Positions 12,464 to 23,500 of a stretch of DNA of 64,000 nucleotides are shown in pieces (the first letter of the stretch is position 1; the number at the start of each line of letters is the position of its first letter). Source of the stretch: Myrica gale. Its lineage: Eukaryota; Streptophyta; Magnoliopsida; Fagales; Myricaceae. The DNA lies in assembly GCA_963930655.1 (NCBI GenBank), contig OZ005608.1, positions 17,050,001 to 17,114,000 on the forward strand, given 5' to 3'. Position numbers and translations under genes: made by a program. The notes under the pieces are model-generated. The model worked only from the letters and a program-made list of their open reading frames with translations. It searched no databases and was not told where the DNA came from.

Positions 12464-13006
12464 CTACAGGGGACACAGAGGAGCAGGCTGTTGAGGGACC
12501 CAGATTCCAGTAATATCAGGCGCTAAAGTATCTAGACAGTTCTCAAGATCAGCATCCAGAAGATCAGCATCCAGAAACAGCAATAGACTGTCATCGCCCT
12601 GCTTTTTAACAAAGTGAACTAACAGGAAAATTTGAAATCCAAAAACAGTTTGAAAGTGGGTAAGGCATATTCTTCTATATAGAGAGGGAAAATATACATG
12701 TTTGGATTTAGTAATGCAAACCTTGCAGAAACCAAAGGGAGCAGAAGTTAAAACAAGAAAGTCCTCAACGTGCCAGCCAGGAAGAGTCTCTATCAAGTAC
12801 TCCGATATGCTACTTGTTTGGTCCGTCGACAAGTTTTCACCACCTTTGTCGGATACTAATGCGGTTGTAGTAGAACCTGAGTTTTTGGCGACCTAAGGAG
12901 GTTGTGAAATTGCAGAGAGCTTAACCCCAGTAAGAGGGAACCTATTATGCTTCTGGGTGTGCTCATTCGCTCTGTCCTGCTAACAGAATAGGAAATATCG
13001 TCTCTC
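12464..13006 (-). pseudogene. B-box zinc-finger gene remnant (BBX20/21/22 type)
   Basis: Two exons of a light-signalling B-box transcription factor are readable on the minus strand: 13006-12722 and 12598-12464 (TAG stop at 12464-12466), joined by a proper GT-AG intron. The first begins at the normal family exon border with ERRYFLFC, then NEHTQKHNRFPLTGVKLSA, and later SSISEYLIETLPGWHVEDFL. The second has the conserved end DDSLL, FLDADL and GIWVPQ. It is broken: in-frame TAG codons lie at 12980-12982 and 12893-12895, and about 13 residues of B-box 2, including zinc ligands, are missing between DR and ANEHT. A 15-bp tandem duplication repeats LDADL in the last exon. No B-box 1 exon was found upstream; a solo LTR lies there. 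The C-terminal half looks well kept, so loss may be recent. Confidence 0.82.
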
Positions 13007-13306
13007 CTGCGGCGCGCCCAAACCAGGTAACCAACACACTAACGACTAACCAAGAATATACAAGTTTGAAAACAAAGAAGGGTTATGCCATTCGTAGAGG
13101 GCATGGAAGCGAGCTTGTTGACGCCCGAAGCAATCTCGATATTTGTAGTTAATTTCTACAGCTCCACATATATTTTGAAAAAGCAACCACAACTAACTAG
13201 ATGCAATTGCAACGCATAGGAGGCCGCTACAGGCACTGCGAGACATTGACCATTGATTGTCGTTGGGGTTTGTGTGTATGCCAAAGGTGGCTGAGACTTG
13301 GATATC

Positions 13307-13865
13307 TGTTAGTTTATATGCAGAATTAAACTATAAATAAATATGTTTTCAACAAAACATCAATTAAGATTATGATTACAATTTCGAATTCGATTCTATA
13401 ACTGACACAGGAATTTAGGAACCTACAAACCTTAAGCCGCTTTACGATCCAATCCAAAGCTCCAGCAATTCAGAACAGCAACTCAAATGTGTTGCCTCCT
13501 AAGGGATTTATGTCACTCTCTCATTATCGGGATTTCCCTAATAGGTTCTGATGGCCAACCCTTTTGAATATAATAATTATATTTATAGGTCTTGGAAAAC
13601 ACTAGAAAGAGCATGAGACAAAGGATCATTAAGGATCTCAAATTCCAGCCGTAGGATAACACTGAAGAACTCTTCTTCTAATACAACTAGGCTTCTACTA
13701 ATTACAATCAAGTCCATCAACATATTGTAATTGACCCTTGGAATTTGAGATTATTGCAAATATGTCCCTTTACATACAATTAATTTCTTCCAACATACTA
13801 TATTTCATATGAGATATTAGGACTGGATTAATCAATTTGGTTATCAAGGACACATAATTCTAACA
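13307..13865 (-). mobile_element. Solo LTR or TRIM, Copia-like
   Basis: The 559-bp unit has ends TGTTAG and TCTAACA. Read on the minus strand it starts like a Copia LTR (TGTTAGAATTATGTGTCC) and has a TATA-like 'cctataaatata'. No matching target duplication was found, so it is old or recombined. It lies on the 5' side of the B-box remnant. Confidence 0.6.
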
Positions 13866-14436
13866 ATCTATATGTTTGACCAGGCTACTGAACGTCATCA
13901 AATACACCATTTTCACCTGGGTGCTACTCTGACCACAAAATTTTGGACCAGGATGTGTTTTGAGTACTTATGAACTCGCATCCCCCAACCTTAAATTAGG
14001 GCGTCAACGTAGGTCAGCAGGCAGGCACGTTGCGAGAAGTGATACTCCAAGAGCAGCTTTGCTTAAAGAATAGGTCAGAGGAGGATGCCAATTTGTGCAT
14101 GACATACGGTCATATGGACTTGACAGGTTACGATACACACAAATAATAAAGAATTTCCAACATTGTTGTCTGACCAGTGTTGACAAGTCGGGCGAGAGCT
14201 ATCATCGGCCGTTGAAATAGTTCACATTTTGTTTGAATTGATCATGTTCTTGTACTCCTTGCGGTCTCCCCGGAAACTGAGAAGGGACGTTTTTGAAACA
14301 TCACCGAATCGGGATCTGGAAGCACACTTATTTGTTTGTGATTGGGAACTGATCCGAGAGATAGAAAATGCATGCAATTAAGACATGATCTGCCGCAAAG
14401 CATGGTTTTGGACGATGGAAAGGAAGCCATAACCCC
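13866..14436. other. Unassigned DNA between LTR and CACTA element
   Basis: Two minus-strand open frames of 60-66 codons occur (14004-14186, 14242-14442) but resemble no family I know. No other structure is visible. Confidence 0.4.
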
Positions 14437-14439
14437 CGT

Positions 14440-16339
14440 CACTACAAAAAAAATAGGTTTATAACAGCGGTCTTTTTAGTGCGGTCACTAAAAACGCCGC
14501 TAAAATGTGTTTTTAGCGGCGTTTTGCAAAAAACGCCACTAAAGGGGGTCTATAGCAACGGTCTTTATAGCGGCGGTCAAAAGACCGCCTCTATAAACCC
14601 CTCTTTAGCAACGTTTTTTGCAAAACGCCACTAAAGGTAGTACCTTTAGCCGGCGGTCTTTTAGAGGCAGTCAGTGACCGCCGCTAAAGGTCTTATATTT
14701 AGCAGCGGTCTGTTAACCGCCGCTATAATCCCACCCTTTAACAGCGTTTTTTGTAAAACGCCACTAAAAAATTGGTACCTATAGCGCCGCTATAGGTATA
14801 TGTGGAAAAAATTATTTTTTAATTATAAATTATTATATTTTAATAATTTCTTTATTTTTTATTCCTTTTAATATGTATTCTTATTTTTTGATGTAATTGA
14901 AAAAAAAGTTTTTTAAATGACGTAATTAATAAAATATGGAATTAGGGAGAGTGTTATGAACATTGAAGTTGTTATATGATATTAAGGTGTATAACTTATT
15001 ATATGGTCCTAGAGGCTATGATTTAGTCATTACGGTTTAAAATGAGATTTTTTGTGAGACTTAATCCATGGAGCGGAGGCTTGGGCCGATAGATCTAATT
15101 AATTATGACATATTATTTAATTTTAAACAAAAAGATATTGTGAGATTAAAATGATACAATTAAAGTAAATAACTTATTATATGGTCTTAGAGGCTATGGT
15201 CTTAGTATTTGTTGATGAATAACAGGGTTGTATGATACAATCACTCTGAATGAAGCACTAAGAGTTTCTGCATTTTTGTTATCTTTTAAATAACTCTTTT
15301 TAGATTTCTCTGATCTTTTCGTTTATCACCTTTGGCATATGAAATTCATAGTTTCTTTTCTTATTGAGTACTATTAAGCATAATATGACATGTTTTTCTG
15401 TTAGATGAGTTGTCAGTTTTTTAATCTCTGTATCTGGTTGATTCTCCCCTTTACCCAACTCGTGTACTCGCATGCACATTTTCGGCATGCATCATATCTC
15501 CTAATTTTCACATGTAGTATTAATTCTTCCCTAGAAGTGATCTTTCTCCATCTGTATTCAGCACTTTCATTGCTTAAGGGGTTGTGTTTTGCTATAAATT
15601 TTGTTCGATGCAGTAGTAGTTATTATGATAGAGACTTCAATTTGATTTCTGCTTTTTATGGTTGTCCTTGGTTTCTTTTCAAGTTTGATAACAGTGTACA
15701 ATTGCTCGAATAGCTCTTGCATCTCAGATTACAATCTTTTCTCAAGTTTCCTAGTAAGAATTGCATCTCAGATTTGACCCGATTCAATGAAAATTGTTTT
15801 TTGTTTATTTCTATTTCTCATGTGATATTTATTTTCTATTACAGGAATTCAAGATAGAAGAAGTTGATGTGTCAAAGGAGGAAGATTTTAATTGTCTTTG
15901 CTTATTTGTGTTGTATTTGAATATTTTAGTCGGTCCTTGCTTACTGTTATTTTATATTAGAAATTTATTACTTTTTAGATTACTTTAGAGATTCTTGTGT
16001 TTGTTGTAAAATATTACTAATCAATGATGAAATATATTTTGTTTTATTCTCCTTGTTCTTTAATTTTTTAATCCAATAAATTATGGTTATTAAAATAAAT
16101 TTATATTACCGATTAGAAAAATATAAGAAAAAAATTAGTGGTGTAAAAAAAAATTGGCACATACCTTTAGCGGCGGTTGCAACCGCTGTTATAGACCTTC
16201 GATCTTCACCAGCGGTCGCGCAAACCGCCGCTGTATATCTATTGCGATGGAGATATAGCGGTGGTCGGCTGTTATAGGCCAAAATGACCTATAACAGCGT
16301 TTTTTTTGCCTATAGACCGCTGCTATAGACTTTGTAGTG
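14440..16339. mobile_element. Non-autonomous CACTA (En/Spm-type) transposon
   Basis: The 1,900-bp element starts CACTACAAAAAAAATAGG and ends TTTGTAGTG. It is flanked by the 3-bp target duplication CGT (14437-14439 and 16340-16342). Both subterminal regions (about 14460-14790 and 16165-16330) carry many direct and inverted copies of blocks such as 'agcggcgtttt', 'gcggtct' and 'aaaacgcc', the transposase-binding style of this superfamily. No transposase is readable, and the centre is AT-rich. Element and target duplication are complete, so it moved with a transposase supplied elsewhere. Confidence 0.93.
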
Positions 16340-16619
16340 CGTCATTTCCACCGTACAATGCACTACCAATCGATTCCTCATGCTAGGATGTGCAGAACAT
16401 CTTTTATATAGAAAATCCCCTTGTACGTATTTTGCAATACAGATAATTTGAACAAAGATTTACTCTGCATTCTTTTATTCTAACTTAAGCATCGGAAGCT
16501 CACCCACAATAAAGCTTCATTCCCATTATCTAGCGATGCATGACTATTAACGAGAAGAAGCTGAGCGGCAATCCATCACTCATCCCGCGGGCTACATCAA
16601 CTTTGGCAACATCAACCAT

Positions 16620-17760
16620 CAATCAAAACAAACTATAAAAATAAATCAATTAATGAAATATTAAAGTCTATTACCTAAACTAATTCCAATCTAAATGAAT
16701 GTTTTAACGGACAATCACTTGGTCGAAAACATCTTTGGCTTTATCCATGTTGTGCAATTTGTTTCTCGAGTCATTCTTATGACTAGCTTCCAAGCACAAC
16801 AATTTAACCCACTGTGTTTTTTAAAGAAAATTTCAAGATGCATGTTTTATAAAAAGAAAAAGAAAAATTTCTTTTCCACTTAAAATTTTGAAATTTTTAA
16901 AAAATCATTGCCCTGTATTTTTATGGGATTTTAAACTTAGACTATGTTTAAATCACTCATTTCCTTATATTTTTGTTCATATTTATAGCCATATTAATGA
17001 TGTGGCACGACATGAGTCTTTAAAAATAAAATTTATAAAAGTCATAAATTAAATATAAAAGATTTAATTGTATCAAGATATTATATATATTTTTATTTAT
17101 TTTTAAGTCATGTGGCATGCCACATGATGTTGACATTTGGCGTGTCATATGATCAATTCTATTAGAAATTTTCACCAATGTCAAGAGGTAATGATTTTCA
17201 AGATGGATTACACCGGACAATGATTTACAAATTCTAAAAATCTAAAATCTCATAAACATTTGAGCTGTAGTTTTTAGATTTTCTTAAAATTGTAAATGAT
17301 TTTTGACTTTTATTTAGATAGGAAAAGTCTTTTGTTAGTAGTGGGATCAGGATGGTTGTGCATTTGCCCAAAAGTATTGTTAGGACAAGAACAACAAGTC
17401 ATTTTTGATAATTTTTTAAATTAAAACTAGAATAAAAAAATTCGGTGTCGGTTTCGATATTTTAAAAAAAATAGTATTTAAAATAAAATATAACATATAA
17501 AATTTACTTGAACATTTATTTTAGAATTTAAATTTTATTTATTATTAATTTATGATAAATAAATTAAAAATATTCCTTTTCTTTGCTCAAAAAAATTTTG
17601 AGCCCAAAAAAATATATTTAAAAAATCCACACCTCGAATTGGAAAAAAAAATGGTATTCCCTATTCCTACAATTGCCGAAACGGAATTAATGGTCGATTT
17701 CAGTTTCGTTCCTTAACCACACCATGAGTATTGTGATGTGTGCTCATGTTTTGATCCTAA
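16620..17760. other. AT-rich promoter-side region of unit A
   Basis: No gene is visible. It holds poly(A)/poly(T) tracts and sequence similar to 27430-27720 and 29040-29660 in unit B, consistent with shared upstream DNA of the duplicated genes. Confidence 0.45.
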
Positions 17761-17869
17761 TAAATAATTATGTGCATAAACGTATACCGTATTTTAGAGG
17801 TTGATATTGACGAGTCAAATTCAACACCAGTAATGGATGGATAGAAGGAAATTTCCTCAAAATTCGAAG

Positions 17870-18084
17870 AATCTTCGTTCCCAACGCATCCCGACCTAAC
17901 CGCGCCTCTCCGATCTCTCTCACTCCTCTTCCCTGACCGCTCCTCTCCCACGGTCTCTTTGATACTTTCCTCCCATACCTCTCTCGATCTCGCTCTGTTT
18001 GTGCCTCTGAAGGAAACCCCTCTTTGCTCCTCTCTCTTGTGAACCGTTTTAGCTCTCGAATTCGAGGATTTGAGCGCAGATCAG
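17870..18084 (+). promoter_or_regulatory. 5' leader exon of RCD1-like copy A
   Basis: This CT-rich leader ends at donor CAG|GTAAGA (18085) and matches the leader of copy B ending at 29998. The start is approximate. A long leader intron runs to 20528. Confidence 0.6.
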
Positions 18085-19856
18085 GTAAGACGTGGTGGTT
18101 AATAGAGTTCTTTGAGTATTCCGATATCTTTCGGAGGTAGGGGCAACTGTGGGAGACCCTTTTCAAGGGGAAAGTAGATGGAATATATGGGTCTTCGATT
18201 AGATTACTAGAATAGGACTGGGAGGTGGGTGTTCCTTTGGATTGACTATTTTGGAGAGTATTATTGTCTTTGAAAGTTTCTCAAACTGGTCCTAACAAAA
18301 TTGGAATTGGGTAGACACCCGGGAGTAAAATATTGAGTTTTACATTATTTTGTTTTGGTAATTAGTTTTGCAGAATTATTTCTATTGACAAGAAATTATC
18401 TATTTCAAGGAATTGAAGTTTTGTGACCGTTTAGTGGATGAATGCTATTATTAGAGCAGAGCTGGCTCGCGCTGCAAAGTTAATAAGAAAGTGGAATTTT
18501 TTGAGTTTTGTTGAGGTAATACAAAAGAGGAACATGCACGTCATGAACACTTACAGGCTACAGCAGAACTAGGTATGTACTCGTCCTCCGGTTAATATTT
18601 GTGTAGTTTTCTTATTATCTTTTTATTAAAAATGTGTTAAGCATGCTAGAGTTATTTTTACCATCTTTTGGCCGTTGTTAATTGTTGTCCACTTGTTCTA
18701 CAATTGCATGGATTAATCTTTACTTTCTAGACTCACTCCTCAAGATATATATAGCAGAGACCATGTTTCTTAATCATGGCTATCCTAATTACGACATATG
18801 ATATAAATTGTCCTGCACTAGCATGTTTCATACTACGAACTACTTTTATGGACAAAGGAAAATGCTATATTATTGTTTCCTCTCACTTCTTAGGCAGTGA
18901 TAGAGCTATCAGCCATACAAGCTTATTAGTCATCTGTGAATAGTCTGTTTAATTTTTACTTGAAGTTTCTTGAGACGGTGTGTTTCATTTATGTCTTTGA
19001 TGGAAGCATTGTTGGCTCATTGTTTCTTTTTACAAGTCAGTATTTGAAGGAAAAAGTTTATCTTTTTAAAACCGATGGAAAGAATATTATCTAATCTATA
19101 GATAATAGGACCATACCAATCACACCCATAGCATAGAAAAATGTCGTTCGGAAACACATATTTGATGGGCCCAGAGCTCAGTCTTGTCGCGAAGCTCACC
19201 TCACGGCCCATTCAAATCCCTTATCGGAATATTTGCAGTGTTCTCACATGCGCAGTCTCTCTCTCTCTCTCTCTCCACGAAGGCTTTTTAAAAGTTCAGG
19301 TAAGTAACTTTGATCTGTAACGAGACTATTTTTCGAGCAAAAAAAGAAAGTGCTGAAAATTGAATATACTCTGCCCAGTAGTAGTTTGAAGATGGGAATC
19401 CTGATACCAAAATTTTATCCCACAAAGAAGAAAGAAAGTGATGATCAGAGGCCCCAAGTACACTAACAGAAGTTTGTGATGCTAAAGCGATTTTTGAAAA
19501 TTTTTCATTGCAAAAAAATGGTACTCTATCGAACATTCCATTGTGAACTACAGTTTGCAATTCTAACATCATTAGCCACAAGCTGTCTAGTGATTGACAA
19601 TTGCAGTAATCTATTGAATATATGGTAAGATCATAAGTTTTCACGTCTTGATTATTGCAACAGAAATAATTGTAGTGGCCGTTAACTGGCTGTCTTAATT
19701 AATTATTGGGGAATATTTCTTGGAAAGGAAAATAACAACAAAGTTTTGTCTCTTCGAGGAAATCAAAAGTTCAATCCAAATCAAAACGAGCAGACACAAT
19801 TACCCACATAGATTAACAATAAAGTAGCGAGAGCTGTTTCGTATCAGAAGCTCCAC

Positions 19857-20245
19857 TTAATTTGAGTTTCTCCAACTTGTCTGAGAATTACTCGCCTCTT
19901 CTTTGATTGATGCTTTCCCGTCAACCTGAGCTAAGAATCCTACAAACCCTTTCTTCTGATCCAAAGCAAACAAAGATTAATATATAAGTTCAACAATTCT
20001 AAGAAGACCAACAAGCCATATATAGAGAAGGTCTCATCAAATTAAGTTGTGCTAACCTCATGAGCTTCTTCCTTCACAGGCCTGTAAGGGTTGAGGTTGG
20101 TATAGTCGACGTAGCAAAGCCTACCACCATTAACTTTACTCTCTCTGGCCCACCATGAGCAAATGCCGTTCACACAACCAAACATAGATGGAGTTGTCAT
20201 GGCTCCTGTATGAGCACATGCTTTTGTCTCACTTTGATTGATCAT
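19857..20245 (-). CDS. Small two-exon gene nested antisense in the RCD1-like leader intron
   Basis: Exon 1 (20245-20057, 63 codons) and exon 2 (19955-19857, 32 codons plus TAA) have clean GT-AG borders and matching phase 0, giving a 95-residue protein. The first exon contains CAHTGAMTTPSMFGCVNG, ICSWWARES and LCYVDYTNLNPYRP; the second has GFVGFLAQVDGKAS. Four cysteines and several tryptophan/tyrosine residues suggest a folded small protein; no signal peptide or membrane segment is obvious. I do not recognise the family. A TATAAAT (20277-20271) lies only about 32 bp before the ATG, so the leader is very short or translation begins at the second Met (codon 16). It sits in a roughly 1.25-kb block present only in unit A (about 19038-20293), so it was either inserted there or lost from unit B. 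Confidence 0.6.
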
Positions 20246-20270
20246 TTGAATATATTGCGTGATGCCTGTG

Positions 20271-20277
20271 ATTTATA
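20271..20277 (-). promoter_or_regulatory. TATA box for the nested minus-strand gene
   Basis: TATAAAT on the minus strand lies about 32 bp before the first ATG of the small gene. Placement fits a core promoter, although it leaves almost no leader. Confidence 0.5.
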
Positions 20278-20553
20278 GACATCCTCCAACGTTTGTTTTT
20301 TGGTTTAATTCATGTTATGGGTTTATCGATGAATGTAATGCGTGAATGAATGCTTTTTTGTCAGTCGTTTGATTTACCAAATGGGATTCTACATGAGACC
20401 ACATATATTCTAACTTTTTTGCAATTGTCAGGGTCTTCCAAAATGGTACAGTTTTTGCAGGACTTCAGAGCTAGAGTTGTATCTTTGTTGTATAGTTGAG
20501 ATATGAGATTTTAAATTTAGACTTGCAGATAGATATTGGTCAGGTAGAAAGAC

Positions 20554-23500
20554 ATGGAAGCAAAGATAGCAAAGGCATTGGATAGAACTCGGAAAGTTGT
20601 GATCAACTCAAAAAGAAAACGTGCAACCCACCTTGCTGCATTTATTAATGGAGTTAGCCGAACAAAATTACCACAAGGGTCGACTTTAGATTTGTTGGAA
20701 AGTAAGCTTGGCAAACGAAGGAAATTGCATGGGTACAAAAGCAAGCTCATGAGTCATGGTTCTAACGTAGGAAGATCCTTGCTCAGATGCTATTCAAATT
20801 ATATGAAAACTGGAACACCAAAGCGTCTAATGTTTTATCATAATGGTGAATGGATTGATTATCCTCAGGTTATTGTTGATATGGTTTGGGAAGATTTTCA
20901 GGCGAAGAAAGCTGCTATGGAGGTTGAGATTAGTGGCCATCATTTTGTGCTTGATTTTTTACATATGTTTCAAATGGACTTGAAAACAGGTTTACAGAAT
21001 CCCATTGCTTGGATTGATGAAGCAGGTAGCTGCTTCTTTCCAGAAATATATGCAGATGACAGTGAACCCTTTGATGGCCATCAACCAGAAAGTGGGAGAT
21101 ATAACGACCAAGTTTATGAGCCCTTTAGGTCTCAGGAGATCAAGCTACAGCTGGAGATTGAAATAAATGGATTGGATCAGTCTAAGCAGATGGAATGTAG
21201 TGGGGAGTCAAATGTTCTAGTTAAACATGTTCAACTCAAGCATAATCCTGCTACCAACCACTACCCGAAAGACGTTGAGGACAGTACCAACCGGGAACCT
21301 CATGCAAAAGTTTATGAGGCTGTTCAGGATAATAAACAAATGGCAGCAGGTTTAGTAATTGTCCCTGAACATGCAAACAAAGAATTTGACTGTGATGCTG
21401 TACAGAAGATGTTCCTTACAGGCATGAGTGCTTCTGGTACTGCTGACATTCTTCAAATAAACAATTGCACAAGTACTTCAACGCTAGTTCGTTTTGAGCT
21501 TTTCCAGAAGCAGTTAGAACTGACCAAGAAGTATCGTGGGGATGCAAATGTTCGGTATGCTTGGCTTGCTTCTTCTAAAGTGGAGCTGCCTACATTAATG
21601 ATGCATGGCCTTGGTCATTGTGGACCCTCCGCAATCAAGTCTATTTATGGCATTGGTGTTCATCTCTCAGCTGCTAACTGCTCTTACACCAGGTTTGGTG
21701 TTGTTTTCCAGTCTATTAGTTAAATTTTACAAGTGTGCAGTTTAATGTGTCAGCAATAATGGCAAGAACTTTGAGTCACGGAGGACTCAATTGTTTGCTA
21801 ACAACCTCTCAGGAAGAGAAATTTAAGGTTTTCCGTGCACTCTAGGATTGTTGTCCCTTGATTGGGTGCAACTGGCCACCTTTTGTTCTGACAGTACTAC
21901 ATTTATTATTCAAAAAGGAGAAAAATGTGATAAGTTACTGAAGTACGTTATGGTCTGTATGGTTACCATAGTGAACAGATAAACTATCAGGGGGGTCGCC
22001 TGTCCAGGATTTGTTCCTGGTTTAAGTCTGTTGCTTTGACAATAACAACGTTTTTCTTATCTCTGTCATTGTTTTTCATCGTTTTTTGTCATTCTTATCA
22101 CTATTCTTGCCGCACAAAACAGATGAAAAGTTACAAATGACATGCAGTTTTCTAAAACAAGCACTCTTTATGAAGACACTTAGATGAGCCCAGAAAGAGG
22201 AGTTTTCACTCTAAGAGTAATGGGAGTTAAATAGACATATGCATCCGTTTTCCAAAACCTTTATATTTCTTTAGACTGTTCAAAAAAAGAAGGAAATATC
22301 ATTCATTGTTTGACAGTGAGAGTGGATTATACCATTTTCTGTAAGAAAACACATTGGATGCATTATTCTGGGTTGCTGTTGTTTAGTCTTGTTAGTTCCA
22401 AACCAAAAAAAAAAAGGAAAAAAAAGAAGAAGAAATTTGTTGTACTCAGTGTCATCGTCCTCATCACTGTTTTACAACGTACAGCTGCATGATTCTGTTA
22501 ATTACTTCAGAGAAAGATTGAACTTTTCATTCAATTACAGTGTCAGTCATTGTGATGTTGACGAAAATGGGGTACGGCACATGGTATTTTGTCGAGTGAT
22601 AATGGGGAACATGGAGGCTGTTTGTCCTGGCACTGAGCAATACCGTCCCAGTTGCAAGGATTATGATAGTGGAGTGGATGATCTTCAAAATCCAAAGTTT
22701 TATATAATCTGGACTATGAATATGAACACACACATCTATCCAGAATTTGTTGTCAGTTTCAAGATTCCTTCAAAAGCTGAAGGTGAAATACCACTCCTTA
22801 ATACTGCTCTTCTGTTTCAAGATCATTTCCCTTTTCCCTGATACGTTATAAGAACTTCTGATCTCATGTTATATTAGGAGCTTATATAACATGATAGTCA
22901 TGCTATTCAATTGATCAGAACTGGACTAGCTGGTCAATTGCTTAATTGCTGTTTCAAACATGGATGGAGAAGGTTTAGAAGTTCTTAGTCTTAGAAAACA
23001 GGGCTTCATCCATGGATCGTTGATATCTCCTCTTGGTTGGGCTTTGATACATTCAAGAGATGATTGATCACTGTTCCTTGAGATAACCAGCTGTCTCCAC
23101 TGCGGATGCTGTATGGGTACAATGTATTTTTTCTTGAAGCTCTTTTTTGTACTTGATCGCTAGTCCTTTATGTTCTTCGTCCAGGGAATTTGTTTGGAAT
23201 TGAGAATAAGCACGATATCTCCGGGATTACTGCATCTTGTCGGATGCCTCGAGCCCAACCTCTAGAGTCTTCTGCAGTGGATGTGGTTAGTGTGTTAATT
23301 TGTTCCGTGGTTCTTAATTTCATGCATACTTATTCTGGTTTTTATAATGTTGTTGGATACAGCATTTATCAAATGTAATGGCTAAGTAGACATGCCGTTG
23401 TCTGACAGCTGCTAAATCTGTGAAATTTTATTGCTTTCAAGAATAAGCTTTGGATGCATTGAAAATTCCAACTGAGAATTTGTCGCTCAAAATTTTGAAT

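Noticed and set aside
17768-18166. 132-codon minus-strand open frame over the RCD1 leader
   Set aside because: It is antisense to a CT-rich leader and made of Arg/Glu/Ser runs expected from that composition.
19288-19644. 118-codon minus-strand open frame in the leader intron of copy A
   Set aside because: No family resemblance or splice partners; it lies in the private block but apart from the two-exon gene.
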